A DNA stretch of 50,457 bases. Source: CAZQHK01 sp964593455. GTDB taxonomy: Bacteria; Muiribacteriota; CAYSPT01. The notes beneath the pieces are model-generated. The model saw only the letters and a list, made by a program, of their open reading frames with translations, made no database searches and had not been told where the DNA came from. Position numbers and translations under genes: made by a program. Within the stretch, counting starts at the first letter, position 1; each line of letters begins with the position of its first letter. Positions 8,387 to 17,659 of this stretch are shown piece after piece. The stretch is from the NCBI GenBank assembly GCA_964593455.1, contig CAZQHK010000032.1:1-50457 (forward strand), read 5' to 3'.

Positions 8387-9613
8387 GTGAGACGGAAATC
8401 AAATAAAAACGGCCGGATGAGCTGCCATGAAGTCAGGGACATCCTGCCGCTTTGGCTGGATAGGGAAACCGATCAGGTTGAGTTTGAAGTGGTAGCCCGG
8501 CATCTTGAAGAGTGTGATGAGTGCGAGACTTTGTGCCGGGAGTTAAAACGGATGGACTCACTCGTGGAAGCCAATGTCCGCCAGCTAACAGTTGGGGACG
8601 GATTCACCGCTTCGGTCATGCGCTCGGTGCGCGAGACTGCTATCGAAGGAATTGAAAAACCAGCCGCCGCCGGATTCGGTGATCTGTTGGCCGCGCTGTT
8701 CCGGCCTTTTGCCCGCCGGCCGCTTCAACTGGCCATGTCAGCGGCACTGTTCCTGCTGGTAGCCGGTGCCGGTGTCTGGTTTAGCCTGGATCTGTCGTTT
8801 GACGGTTCCAGCCGGCCGGTACCCGGAATGCTGAGCGGCGAGCGGGTGTTCACGCAGGGGCTGCGCCTGTCGATGTTGAACGGGCAGGCCAGGATCATGA
8901 ACGAAACCGGCGGTTCATGGCAGGAAATGAGCGGAGAAACTAATCTTACCGCCGGTGACCGGGTCGTCACCGAACGGGGTGCGGCCGTCAGGCTGATGAA
9001 CAGCGCCGGCACGGTAATCGCGTTTACGGGAAGCGCCTCGTTTTCCATCCTGGAAAACTCGGTCCGGATGAGTGAAGGCCGCGCGCTTTACAACGTAACT
9101 CATCTCGAAGATACCTTTTCCGTTAATGTTCCCGGCGGCACGGTCACGGTGCTGGGCACGGTGTTTTCCGTAACGGTATCGCCGAACCGCTCTTCCTCGG
9201 TGATACTCTGGGAAGGAAAAGTACGTGTCAGCCATACCGGAGGAGAGAACCGGATCCTCGTGCCCAATGAGAAAGCGCTACTGGACGAAGATAAACTGAT
9301 GTTAGGAACAAAGCCGGTTGGCGGCAGGGATCGTCAGGCCTGGCAGAAATTGCTGGCCGAGATCGCCCGTAACCGGGTCGCGGGAGTGGATACCGGCGGT
9401 GTTATTACAGGAACTGACTCTTACGAACCCGGCCGTACGGCTGAAATCGATGAACGGGACGATAAATCTTCGATAGATGGCAGCGTGAAAAGAGACGGAG
9501 CAATCCGTGGCCGTCGTATTAATCCGGACATTCTCTCCGGGGAAAGCGGCACTATCGATAGGATATTCGACGCCGGTGGCAGTGATGAAACGAAAAACGG
9601 AAGGGGGCGATGA
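8387..9613 (+). CDS. zinc-finger anti-sigma factor with FecR domain
   Basis: A single-pass membrane protein. The N-terminal anti-sigma zinc finger shows SCHEVRDILPLWLDRE followed by H-x3-C-x2-C (HLEECDEC), the ZAS-type site that clamps ECF sigma factors. A transmembrane helix follows (LAMSAALFLLVAGAGVWF). The outer part is a FecR-like domain (GDRVVTERGAAVRLMNSAG ... VLGTVFSV). The last 80 residues are polar and low-complexity. The start is ambiguous: GTG at 8387 has GAGG eight bases upstream, GTG at 8345 lengthens the protein by 14 residues to 422, and ATG at 8417 would start just before the zinc finger. Its likely target is the ECF sigma at 1262-1834 on the same strand, although 6.5 kb of opposite-strand genes intervene. 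Confidence 0.85.
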   Translation: MRRKSNKNGRMSCHEVRDILPLWLDRETDQVEFEVVARHLEECDECETLCRELKRMDSLVEANVRQLTVGDGFTASVMRSVRETAIEGIEKPAAAGFGDLLAALFRPFARRPLQLAMSAALFLLVAGAGVWFSLDLSFDGSSRPVPGMLSGERVFTQGLRLSMLNGQARIMNETGGSWQEMSGETNLTAGDRVVTERGAAVRLMNSAGTVIAFTGSASFSILENSVRMSEGRALYNVTHLEDTFSVNVPGGTVTVLGTVFSVTVSPNRSSSVILWEGKVRVSHTGGENRILVPNEKALLDEDKLMLGTKPVGGRDRQAWQKLLAEIARNRVAGVDTGGVITGTDSYEPGRTAEIDERDDKSSIDGSVKRDGAIRGRRINPDILSGESGTIDRIFDAGGSDETKNGRGR

Positions 9614-9754
9614 GCACGCTTCTGAAATCTCCGAACTGAAGCCGCAGAGTTCGGGTGAAGATACCATAACAAAAAAAAGCGGCTCTCGCTGAAGATCGGA
9701 AGTAAAAAACGCTGGCAACACGCTGAAACAAAAAGAAACTTGGAGGTGTGGAAA

Positions 9755-10894
9755 ATGTTTAAAACAAGAGTGAATAGGCTGATGGTGGCAGCTTTGATGG
9801 CTGCTCTGGTATTCTCACTCACAGGATGGTTTCAGGATGCGGCTGTTGCCCAGGAGAAAGCACGCAGGTTCGGTGGTGGCCAAGGACATCCCGGCAATGA
9901 TTTTATAAATGATGATTTTGATAGGGATGAAGGATCTGAAGTAGGAAACTTCGAGTGGGGCTATGAGCACAACCTGTGGAAGATCAAGATGGAGGAAGCC
10001 AGACTGGCCTACATGGCCTCGTTCACCCGTTTCTGCTGGATGCCCCCCATGTTCTTTATGCCCAAACTGGCTGCGTACATGCATTTCATTCGCGATTATG
10101 TCCACTACTTGATCATGCAGCGGGGGTTCGATCGGATCTGGTGTACTCTTTCAGGTTCGGTGTTCGAATCCGTAGAGATGGGCCGCGGTATGTTTAAGAG
10201 GTTCGGTAAAGTCCCCATCGCGGGAGCCCGAATCACCATTTACCGGAAAGTGTTGAGCCGCGACCCGTCCACGCCTGTCTTTACCAAGATGGTGGCCATT
10301 ACCGTTTCCAATGCCCGGCAGAGGAGGAATTACATCATCGAGGGACTGAAACGGGGCCATTACGCCATGAAGGTGACTAGTCTTGGGTATGACGACTATT
10401 TCGACCCGGAACTGCGGCTGAAACGGCGCCGGGTGAAGAAAAACGTCAAACTTAATGCCGAACTGCTCCCGGCCAGGCTCAGCGGGACGGTGCGTCATCT
10501 TCAGAACTATGACGATTACGAACTGGTGTTGCCGTTGCCGGGAGTCGAGGTGATACTCGAGATCGATACCGGCCCTCTGGGTGGAGAAATTATTTCTCTG
10601 GTCGCTCTCACCGACGCGGACGGAAGGTTTGTTTTCGATGGTCTACCCGCTGGGGAAGCGGTCCTGACCGTGTTCCATCCCGGGTACACCGAGTACGAGG
10701 AGGTTCTGTTTATCCAGGACGGGTGTCACTATGAACGCGACGAAATCATGCTCTACTCTATTGAGCAGCCCGAACCCGTGGCCGGTTGTACCAGTGAAAT
10801 CGAACTGGGCGGGCTGATCGATCCGTCGGATACCATTGACGGCGCCTTCGATCAGCATCCGAAAAAGTTCGGCAAGGTTAGCTTGCGACGTTAA
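9755..10894 (+). CDS. exported protein with carboxypeptidase-regulatory-like domains
   Basis: A 379-residue protein starting at ATG 9755, five bases behind a strong GGAGGTG; a TTG further upstream overlaps that ribosome site and is rejected. The signal peptide is MFKTRVNRLMVAALMAALVF... ending near AVAQ. A hydrophobic, aromatic segment near residues 80-115 (FTRFCWMPPMFFMPKL) is unusual for a soluble protein. Two beta-sandwich domains of the CarboxypepD_reg type follow, recognisable by SGSVFE...PIAGARITIY and SGTVRH...PLPGVEVILE...TDADGRFVFDGLPAGEAVLTV. Such domains are usually structural or carbohydrate- or protein-binding. It is the first gene of the same-strand run leading to the prepilins and may be part of the same secreted apparatus. 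Confidence 0.7.
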   Translation: MFKTRVNRLMVAALMAALVFSLTGWFQDAAVAQEKARRFGGGQGHPGNDFINDDFDRDEGSEVGNFEWGYEHNLWKIKMEEARLAYMASFTRFCWMPPMFFMPKLAAYMHFIRDYVHYLIMQRGFDRIWCTLSGSVFESVEMGRGMFKRFGKVPIAGARITIYRKVLSRDPSTPVFTKMVAITVSNARQRRNYIIEGLKRGHYAMKVTSLGYDDYFDPELRLKRRRVKKNVKLNAELLPARLSGTVRHLQNYDDYELVLPLPGVEVILEIDTGPLGGEIISLVALTDADGRFVFDGLPAGEAVLTVFHPGYTEYEEVLFIQDGCHYERDEIMLYSIEQPEPVAGCTSEIELGGLIDPSDTIDGAFDQHPKKFGKVSLRR

Positions 10895-10907
10895 TGTGGT
10901 AACTCTG

Positions 10908-10946
10908 CTCCGGGTGCGGACCGGTTCTCCGGTCTCGCACCCGGGG
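10908..10946 (+). other. very stable intercistronic hairpin
   Basis: A palindrome forms about 17 pairs with one bulged T and a TTCT loop (10925-10928). It lies between the exported protein (ends 10894) and the PilX-like gene (ATG 10966). No T-run follows, so it is not a standard terminator. The purine-rich stretch GGATAGGACAGG that serves the next gene follows directly, so the stem could shield mRNA from 3' exonucleases or set different expression levels within the operon. Confidence 0.7.
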
Positions 10947-10965
10947 ATAGGACAGGACAACGTTG

Positions 10966-13026
10966 ATGTCTCATTTTAAAGCAGGCAACAGAGGAATGTT
11001 CATACCGCTGGTGATCGGTGTCATCATCTTTCTTTTTATCATTATCATCGCCTTCAGCTATACGATCCGGAGCCAGCGCCGGAGCGTATATTCGATCTTC
11101 AAAAAGGAGATCGCTTTTAATCTGGCGGAGGCCGGCTTGGAGCAGGCCTCCGCCTACTTTAATTCCGGTGAAAGTGCACTGTATAAAAAACTCGTGGACC
11201 CGGCGGTGAAAACCGCCGCTCTGCGGGGAATGAAAGAAACTTTTCGGCATACCGATTTCCCGTACCTTGAAAAAATGGCCGACCGAGACGGTGCTTCCGT
11301 CAGGGTCGATATGACTCTACAGGACAACATTGGTGGTTTATGGGATAGCCAGCGTCTGTCGGGAGACATGCACGACATGGCTGAACGGGTGGGACAGGTG
11401 TTGATGAAAGTCGAGGTGGAAATCGGTGGCAAGACCTGGATCAAAGAAGCGTTAAAAGAGGTCAAGATGGTGAATATCCTGCCATCGTTTCTCTCCAAGT
11501 TCACCTTATTCGTCAAGACCCCGATGGCCAATTTGAACCTTTTCCTGAACGACAAACAGGGCAATATACTGAACCCGGTGGCGAAACAGCCGATCTTTTT
11601 ATTCCACCGTGCAGCCGGAGAAGCGCTCGATGTAAGACGGCCCGGTTGGGTATTCCTGGGGGGCGGGACATGGCATTTCAATCTTACCTCCGGCTGGGGT
11701 AATGGACTTAGCAACAGCGAGGATTTTCATTACCTGGCCTTTGACCGGGTATGTGTTTTCGAACACACGGAGAGTGGCCACGGCAATCTCGATCAAGACC
11801 ATGTCGGCAAGATTATTCACCGGGGATTTCACAAGGATCTGGAGATGCAGGGTCCGCAAGCACTTTTCCCCGCCACTACCGGCCGCCGTTCCAACGCCAT
11901 TCATCTGTTCGGTTCCTATGACCGGCAGTCGCCTACCCTGGTCCTGGGGAGGGTGTTTCGCCGTTACGCCCAGTACGGGGCTCTCTGCCTGGCTGATCCG
12001 GATACGAGCGATACCCTGTATCCGCCCAAGGTTATTTTGCCTTACGTTCCGCCTGGTGAGTGGGCGGCTTATAACCAGGCCTTTCCTGAAGATCCGGTCA
12101 ACTTCCCGATGTATACCGCCCATAACGTAAAACCCGATGTTTTCGGGGAGGGGGATTACACCGACCGTCCGGGAGCCAGGGGATTCTCATTCTACATGTC
12201 GAAGATCGTCGACGAAAACGAAAAGGACCAGGGACACTACAATAACTCGTATGATATGATCTCCCAGGGCAATTCCTGGTACCAGACACCTGAGCGTAAA
12301 CTGGCTGCCCCGCTCGTGGCTACCATCATCGAGTCTCCCTCGTCACGCCTCAACGATCCAGATTACTTCTACTCGGCCGACAACGGGAACGAGCCTTCGG
12401 GAGCAGGAGGACTCTGTATTAAACGGGACGACGGGACCGCCATGTTCAGGGGGAATCTGAACGATGTGGGCCAAACCTTTTTGAACGATCTGGACTATAA
12501 GGCACTGACCGAAGTAACAGCGGACGAGTTCAAAGAAATCTACCTTAAAGCGCCGCCCAAGGGAGGCCCGGTAGAACTGCATCTCGGCACCATTGTCAAG
12601 GTTTCCGGAAGCCTGCAGTTGGATCGCCCCCTGGTGGTTAAAGACGGAGGCATTATCCTGGTCGATCGCAACGTAATAATTTCGGACGGTATCAGGTGCG
12701 ACGCGCAGCTGCCGCTGGCCAGAACAGCTCTGACAATCTGCAGCCGGGACGGCAGTATCATTATCCGGACGGGTTCTCTGATACAGGCAGCCCTTATCGC
12801 CCTGAACGGAAGCCTGATAAAAGACAGTTTCGATCAACCAGTCTTAATACGGGGCGCGGTCGCGGTGGGCAGTTTGCATGAAGATACGCTCTTCACGGCC
12901 TCATCGGCCGGAAGCATGGAATATGATGAGCGTTTGAATCCGCTTGACAGCAAACATTACCGGAATTGTTATCGGGCCCGAGTCCTGCCGCGGGAGATTG
13001 TGGGAAGGTTTTTCAGGGAAGATTAA
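10966..13026 (+). CDS. large PilX-like pseudopilin/pilus-associated protein
   Basis: A 686-residue protein whose N-terminus matches PilX-type minor pilins: MSHFKAGNRGMFIPLVIGVIIFLFIIIIAFSYT followed by the amphipathic helix IAFNLAEAGLEQASAYF. A Gly-Met-Phe cleavage junction replaces the classic G-FTLIE. PilX proteins are usually under 250 residues, so about 450 extra residues form an outer domain that I do not recognise. Its last part (about 560-650) has a regular beta-rich, parallel-strand look (GSLQLDRPLVVKDGGIILVDRNVIISDG), suggesting a beta-helix. ATG 10966 is preferred over the overlapping TTG 10963. It is followed after one base by the PilV-like gene. Confidence 0.75.
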   Translation: MSHFKAGNRGMFIPLVIGVIIFLFIIIIAFSYTIRSQRRSVYSIFKKEIAFNLAEAGLEQASAYFNSGESALYKKLVDPAVKTAALRGMKETFRHTDFPYLEKMADRDGASVRVDMTLQDNIGGLWDSQRLSGDMHDMAERVGQVLMKVEVEIGGKTWIKEALKEVKMVNILPSFLSKFTLFVKTPMANLNLFLNDKQGNILNPVAKQPIFLFHRAAGEALDVRRPGWVFLGGGTWHFNLTSGWGNGLSNSEDFHYLAFDRVCVFEHTESGHGNLDQDHVGKIIHRGFHKDLEMQGPQALFPATTGRRSNAIHLFGSYDRQSPTLVLGRVFRRYAQYGALCLADPDTSDTLYPPKVILPYVPPGEWAAYNQAFPEDPVNFPMYTAHNVKPDVFGEGDYTDRPGARGFSFYMSKIVDENEKDQGHYNNSYDMISQGNSWYQTPERKLAAPLVATIIESPSSRLNDPDYFYSADNGNEPSGAGGLCIKRDDGTAMFRGNLNDVGQTFLNDLDYKALTEVTADEFKEIYLKAPPKGGPVELHLGTIVKVSGSLQLDRPLVVKDGGIILVDRNVIISDGIRCDAQLPLARTALTICSRDGSIIIRTGSLIQAALIALNGSLIKDSFDQPVLIRGAVAVGSLHEDTLFTASSAGSMEYDERLNPLDSKHYRNCYRARVLPREIVGRFFRED

Positions 13027-13027
13027 G

Positions 13028-13444
13028 ATGAAATTAAACGAGATGCATAAAAAACGAGGCATTACGTTGGTCGAGGTGATGGTGGGTGCGGTTATTCTGG
13101 CCCTGGCTTTGGTGCCGGTGCTGGATGTTATGATCATGAGTTTCAAGGAGCATACGGTTACCGTAGACACCATGCTGGCGGTTAACCTGGCTATGTGTAA
13201 ATTGAACGAGATCCAGCACATGCAGTGGCCTGAAATAGCGGTTCTTCCCTCGGTTATTCAGTACCCGGATTTACCGTTTGAGGGAACACTTACGGTACGG
13301 TTCCACCCGGATTATCCGCCGCGAGCCAGCGATAAGAAAAACGGTGAGATAGCCGAGGTTGAAGTAGAAATCCAGTGGGAAGACCAGAAGAGTCATCGTA
13401 ACCGCTCCATTTCGTTAAACACCCTGGTCACCAGCAAACGGTAA
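13028..13444 (+). CDS. PilV-like type IV prepilin-like protein
   Basis: A 138-residue protein with a class III signal: MKLNEMHKKRGITLVEVMVGAVILALALVP. The prepilin peptidase would cut after the Gly in RG-ITLVE, and the Glu at +5 is present. The rest is a short soluble domain without a Cys pair. ATG 13028 starts two bases after the stop of the PilX-like gene, so the two are probably translationally coupled; longer upstream readings of this frame run inside the PilX-like gene and are rejected. PilV-type minor pilins prime pilus or pseudopilus assembly. Confidence 0.82.
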   Translation: MKLNEMHKKRGITLVEVMVGAVILALALVPVLDVMIMSFKEHTVTVDTMLAVNLAMCKLNEIQHMQWPEIAVLPSVIQYPDLPFEGTLTVRFHPDYPPRASDKKNGEIAEVEVEIQWEDQKSHRNRSISLNTLVTSKR

Positions 13445-13458
13445 AGGAGGAGACTGTT

Positions 13459-14196
13459 ATGAAGATCGGGAATCGCGGTCTGACAATCATCGAGCTATTA
13501 ATCTCCCTGGCCATCGGTCTGTTGGTTATCGGTGTTGTTATCCAGGTGCAGCGGACCGGGATACTGGGACACCGTAAAGGAACAGATTTGGCCGCTGCCA
13601 CACAGTCTACCTACCTCCTGCTCGAGCATCTCAAGAAAGACGCTCGTTCGGCTCTGACACTGGAAAATGTACCTTCTTCCTCAGCCGGCACGGTAAAATA
13701 CCGGATTGGCCGGGTAGTGTATGATCCCCGGCAATCGGGATCGGTGGCCGCCGTGGAGTCACGTTACTCTTTCAACCGGGCGCAAACCACCGTCCGCCGG
13801 CAGGAGTACAACCTGTCTACCCACCTGGTAATATCAGAGAAAAAATATGTTTTCGGATTTGAAACGTTTGATTTCGAACTCTCAGCCGAGGCCGATGGGC
13901 CGATTAAAATCGGGCTGAAGGTTAAGATCGACGGAGCAGACAGGTGGTTGCGGTTAAAAGTGTCGTCTGCCTATACTGCCGCCGGTGCCGACCGCTGGAT
14001 CTATCACACCATCCCCCGGGAAATTCTTCAATACCAGCAGGGTGCTGCGGGCCCGATAGCCTATTCGCCGCCGAAATTATTCTTGTCCGGTGATAACGGT
14101 GCCGTTGATTACGACGTAAAGACCGGCCGGAAGCTGCTAGAAGTTTATGCCAGGAGTTTTACTACCGCACGGCATGCTGAACAACAGGGACAATAG
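13459..14196 (+). CDS. PilW-like type IV prepilin-like protein
   Basis: A 245-residue prepilin with the class III signal MKIGNRGLTIIELLISLAIGLLVIGVV; the cut would fall after the Gly in RG-LTIIE. The tail from about residue 30 begins with polar helix QRTGILGHRKGTDLAAATQSTYLLLEHLKKDAR, as in PilW and PulJ-like minor pseudopilins, and continues as a beta domain. A strong AAAGGAGG lies ten bases ahead of the ATG. It lies 14 bases after the PilV-like gene and 25 bases before the ATPase, so PilX, PilV, PilW and ATPase form one operon-like set. Confidence 0.82.
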   Translation: MKIGNRGLTIIELLISLAIGLLVIGVVIQVQRTGILGHRKGTDLAAATQSTYLLLEHLKKDARSALTLENVPSSSAGTVKYRIGRVVYDPRQSGSVAAVESRYSFNRAQTTVRRQEYNLSTHLVISEKKYVFGFETFDFELSAEADGPIKIGLKVKIDGADRWLRLKVSSAYTAAGADRWIYHTIPREILQYQQGAAGPIAYSPPKLFLSGDNGAVDYDVKTGRKLLEVYARSFTTARHAEQQGQ

Positions 14197-14221
14197 GACA
14201 ATAAAGAGAGGATCGGAAATC

Positions 14222-17200
14222 ATGACCAAGACCCGGACTAAAACGCTGGAGAGCCTGCTGCTGGAGAGAAAAATCATCACCGAGCGGCAGCTTAGCAAGG
14301 CCAAGAATATTCAGAACCGGACACTGGAACGGTTGGAAGACATTCTGCTAAGGACGGGACTGATCAACGAGGACGAGCTTCTGGAAGCCTGGAGCAGCCT
14401 GTTGAACATTCCGGTCTTCAATTTCAAAAACATCAAACTCGAGGCCAAAATCATCGCGGCCGTACCGGAGTCACAGGCCCGGGAATACTCGCTCATCCCG
14501 GTAAAAAAAGAAGGCAACACTATCACGATCGCCATGGCCGACCCGTTCGACATCATGGCCATCGACCTGGTCAAGTTTTTGACCCAGTGCAATGTCAAGG
14601 TCGTTATAGCTAAGAGGGCGGATATCGAGTTTGCCATCACCCAGTACTACACCTGGGACCAATTCATGATCGGTGATGAGGAAATTTACGGAGACGAAGA
14701 AGGAGTCGAGCTGGAACCACTGATAAAAGCCACCACCGAGGGTCCGGTGGTACAGTTTTTAAACACAATCTTCAAACAGGCGCTTCTCAAACGTTCGAGT
14801 GATATCCACGTAGAACCTAAAGAAGACAAAGTGCTGGTACGTTTCCGGGTGGACGGCATGCTTCACGACGCCCTGACCGGTCCCCGCACCATGATCGCGC
14901 CGCTCATAAGTCGGATCAAGATCCTTTCCCATCTCGACATATCCGAGAAACGGATCCCCCAGGACGGCCGTCTCAAGGTGAAGCAGGAACACAGCGAGAT
15001 CGACTTCCGGGTCTCCACTATCCCCGGTCTTTTAGGCGAAAAATGCGTTATGCGTATCCTTTCCCGATCAGATGCCTACCGGTTGAAAGAACTGGGTATT
15101 GAAGGGAACAGTCTGGAGCAGATAAAGAGCGCTTTAGATGAACCCTACGGGATGGTCCTGGTTACCGGACCTACGGGACATGGTAAAACCACCACGCTGT
15201 TCGCTATGCTCGAATATCTGGACTCGCCTGAAGTCAACATCATTACTATCGAGAATCCAATCGAGTACCGGATACCCTCCATAACGCAGATCCAGACCAG
15301 CGATAAGGTAGGGCTGAGCTTCTCCGCCGGCCTCCGGTCGGCTCTGAGACAGGACCCGGACATCATTATGGTTGGCGAGATCAGGGATGAGGAGACAGCC
15401 GAGATTGCCGCAAGGGCTTCCATGACAGGACATAAGGTCCTCTCGACACTCCACACCAACAATGCCGCTTCCTCGATTATCCGTTTGACCAACCTGGGAG
15501 TACCGCCGTTCATTATCAACTCCACGGTCAACCTGGTGGTGGCCCAGAAACTCCTGCATGTCAATTGCCCCCACTGCAAGCAAGAATACCTGCCCGGATC
15601 AGATCTCCTGCTGAGGACCGGTCTAAGTCCCGATGAGACGGAAGGCAATAAATTCTTTCACGGGGTTGGTTGTGTCGAGTGCAACTACAGCGGATTTCTG
15701 GGAAGAACGGGTATCTTCGAGGTGATGTTGATCACCGATGAGATACGGGAAGTGATCCAGGCGGACGGAACGGAGATGGATATTAAGCGAATGGCCCGGG
15801 AGAATGGCATGAAGACGCTCCGGGACCTGGCGCTTGACCGGGCGCTGCAGGGAATGACGACACTGGAAGAAGTCATTTACCAGACTCCTTCCGATCCGGT
15901 CTACGCTCCCCGGTTTAGAGCGGGTATCGCTATCCCGCCGGCTGCGACCGGAGAAGCGGCCCAGGTGGTCTACTTGTATGGCGGGCGGGATGCGCCTCTT
16001 CCCGGCGAAGACCGGGAAGAGAGTTACGACACCAGCCGTGAGGGAAAACTAACGAAACAGGACATATTGGCTGTATATGATGATGTTGCCGGCGAGAAAT
16101 TGGCCGGGTTCCCGGCCGGGATGCTTTCTTCGGAGCATAAAACGTATATTGCTCAGGTTCTCACCCGCCACCTGGTGGACCGGCTGCGGGTGTCCCTGGA
16201 CATAGTACCTAAAAAGATCAACGCTGGAACTCTTCAGGAAAACCATCTGGGAGATCTTTTGGAAACCTGGAACAACGATCTGTTCTCTCTCTTCGACAAT
16301 GCCTATCCCGGGACCTTCCACCGGTGGGAGTTCAAGCGTAAAGACTTGTGGAACAAGAAGAGTGGAGAAACCCTGGCCCGGCAGGCGGTGACCTGGTTAA
16401 TCAAGGAGAAACTGGGAGTCAAGGACTTGTCCGCCGTTCCGCAAACATTGGTCAGAAAACATTTCACCGATAACTACCTGGGAGATCTGCTGGGCCACTA
16501 TCATTGCTCGCCCTTTGCGGTTGTCAACCTGGCTTTCCCGAACCGGTTTAAGATCTGGCAGTTTACCGAGGAAGCGAAAGAATTGTGGAAAAGCGCCGAG
16601 GCTAAGAAAATGGCCGGAGAAGCGTGCCGGTGGCTGGTGGAGGAAAAGCTCACCATATCAGTGGAACAGATACCGCATACGCTTTCCAATACCACATTTT
16701 ACGAACACGGTCTGAAGAGCATGATGGACCTGTTCGATCACTCTATCTACCAGGTGGTAGAGAACGCCTACCCCAACAGATTCAAACGCTGGGAGTTCAA
16801 GGGAGCACTGGATCTCTGGCATGGGAGCCAGGGGTTGGACCTGGCCCACCAGGCGACCCGCTGGCTGGTCAAAGAGAAACTGGGAGTGGTGATGGGCGAC
16901 ATCCCTGCCAGGGTATCCAGGAAGGATTTCGTGGATAACGGCCTGGGCGCCATGCTGGCCATCTGCTTCAAACACTCGCATATCAAGGCTTTAAAGAACG
17001 CTTATCCGGACCTGGTGAATCCCGAGCGGTTCGACCGATTGATTGAGCTCCAGGACCGCGAGTACCAGGATCTCTATAACCGTTGGAAAGAAGTCTGCCG
17101 CATTTCTGCCAGTATCTTTATTAAAGACTTCAAGACCGATCTCATCCTGCCAAATTTCAAGAAGGCTGACATCGTCTCAGACGACGAGACTTACCAATAC

Positions 17201-17656
17201 TCACAGGACAGCAAGGTGAACTTCGCCCAGATGATCATCTCTATCGCCACCAACTGTTACGATCCCATCCCGGAGATCGGGCAGCTCATCCTCTACTGCA
17301 AACGGCTGGTATTTTGGATACTCAACCGGGACGAAGACTCGGCTTTCTACGAGGTGAAACATCCTAAGGTCGGGTACCTGTATTCTTCTGAGCTCGTGAA
17401 ACGGCTGGAGGAGCATGACCAGGGCGACATCGCGAAGCGCTGCCGGAAACTCATGGCCGAGGTAGAGCGGATCCAGGGTAAAATCATGAACGACTACCTG
17501 GCGGCATTAAAAATGGAAAAACCCGTTGGTATCATTGCCAAACAAAGGAAACAGGAACGGGTACATGGTGCACGTCGTAACAGTCGGAATATATGTTCGA
17601 AGGAATTATCGGCCAAACGGGTCAAGTGTCCCGCGGTTGCGATAGCCGTACCATAG
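14222..17656 (+). CDS. PilB/GspE-type pilus assembly ATPase with repeat-bearing C-terminal extension
   Basis: An 1144-residue protein starting at ATG 14222 behind GAGAGGATCGGAAA. Residues about 8-145 are a MshEN/T2SSE-N domain and 175-560 the secretion ATPase. Walker A is GPTGHGKTTT (316-325, with His where Ser is common), Walker B DIIMVGEIRD (380-389), and the zinc-knuckle cysteines are C449, C452, C484 and C487. Normal PilB ends near here (about 570 residues). The extra ~580 residues hold a 77-78-residue repeat occurring three times plus a partial fourth (about 674-935), each with the pattern GLxxMLxxxx...NAYPxRFxxWEFK...LWHxAxxATRWLVxEKLGV. The repeats recall helical units of unknown function in other bacteria. 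The last 200 residues are helical and charged. It powers assembly of the pilin-like proteins encoded upstream; no PilC gene is nearby. Confidence 0.9.
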   Translation: MTKTRTKTLESLLLERKIITERQLSKAKNIQNRTLERLEDILLRTGLINEDELLEAWSSLLNIPVFNFKNIKLEAKIIAAVPESQAREYSLIPVKKEGNTITIAMADPFDIMAIDLVKFLTQCNVKVVIAKRADIEFAITQYYTWDQFMIGDEEIYGDEEGVELEPLIKATTEGPVVQFLNTIFKQALLKRSSDIHVEPKEDKVLVRFRVDGMLHDALTGPRTMIAPLISRIKILSHLDISEKRIPQDGRLKVKQEHSEIDFRVSTIPGLLGEKCVMRILSRSDAYRLKELGIEGNSLEQIKSALDEPYGMVLVTGPTGHGKTTTLFAMLEYLDSPEVNIITIENPIEYRIPSITQIQTSDKVGLSFSAGLRSALRQDPDIIMVGEIRDEETAEIAARASMTGHKVLSTLHTNNAASSIIRLTNLGVPPFIINSTVNLVVAQKLLHVNCPHCKQEYLPGSDLLLRTGLSPDETEGNKFFHGVGCVECNYSGFLGRTGIFEVMLITDEIREVIQADGTEMDIKRMARENGMKTLRDLALDRALQGMTTLEEVIYQTPSDPVYAPRFRAGIAIPPAATGEAAQVVYLYGGRDAPLPGEDREESYDTSREGKLTKQDILAVYDDVAGEKLAGFPAGMLSSEHKTYIAQVLTRHLVDRLRVSLDIVPKKINAGTLQENHLGDLLETWNNDLFSLFDNAYPGTFHRWEFKRKDLWNKKSGETLARQAVTWLIKEKLGVKDLSAVPQTLVRKHFTDNYLGDLLGHYHCSPFAVVNLAFPNRFKIWQFTEEAKELWKSAEAKKMAGEACRWLVEEKLTISVEQIPHTLSNTTFYEHGLKSMMDLFDHSIYQVVENAYPNRFKRWEFKGALDLWHGSQGLDLAHQATRWLVKEKLGVVMGDIPARVSRKDFVDNGLGAMLAICFKHSHIKALKNAYPDLVNPERFDRLIELQDREYQDLYNRWKEVCRISASIFIKDFKTDLILPNFKKADIVSDDETYQYSQDSKVNFAQMIISIATNCYDPIPEIGQLILYCKRLVFWILNRDEDSAFYEVKHPKVGYLYSSELVKRLEEHDQGDIAKRCRKLMAEVERIQGKIMNDYLAALKMEKPVGIIAKQRKQERVHGARRNSRNICSKELSAKRVKCPAVAIAVP

Positions 17657-17659
17657 AGG

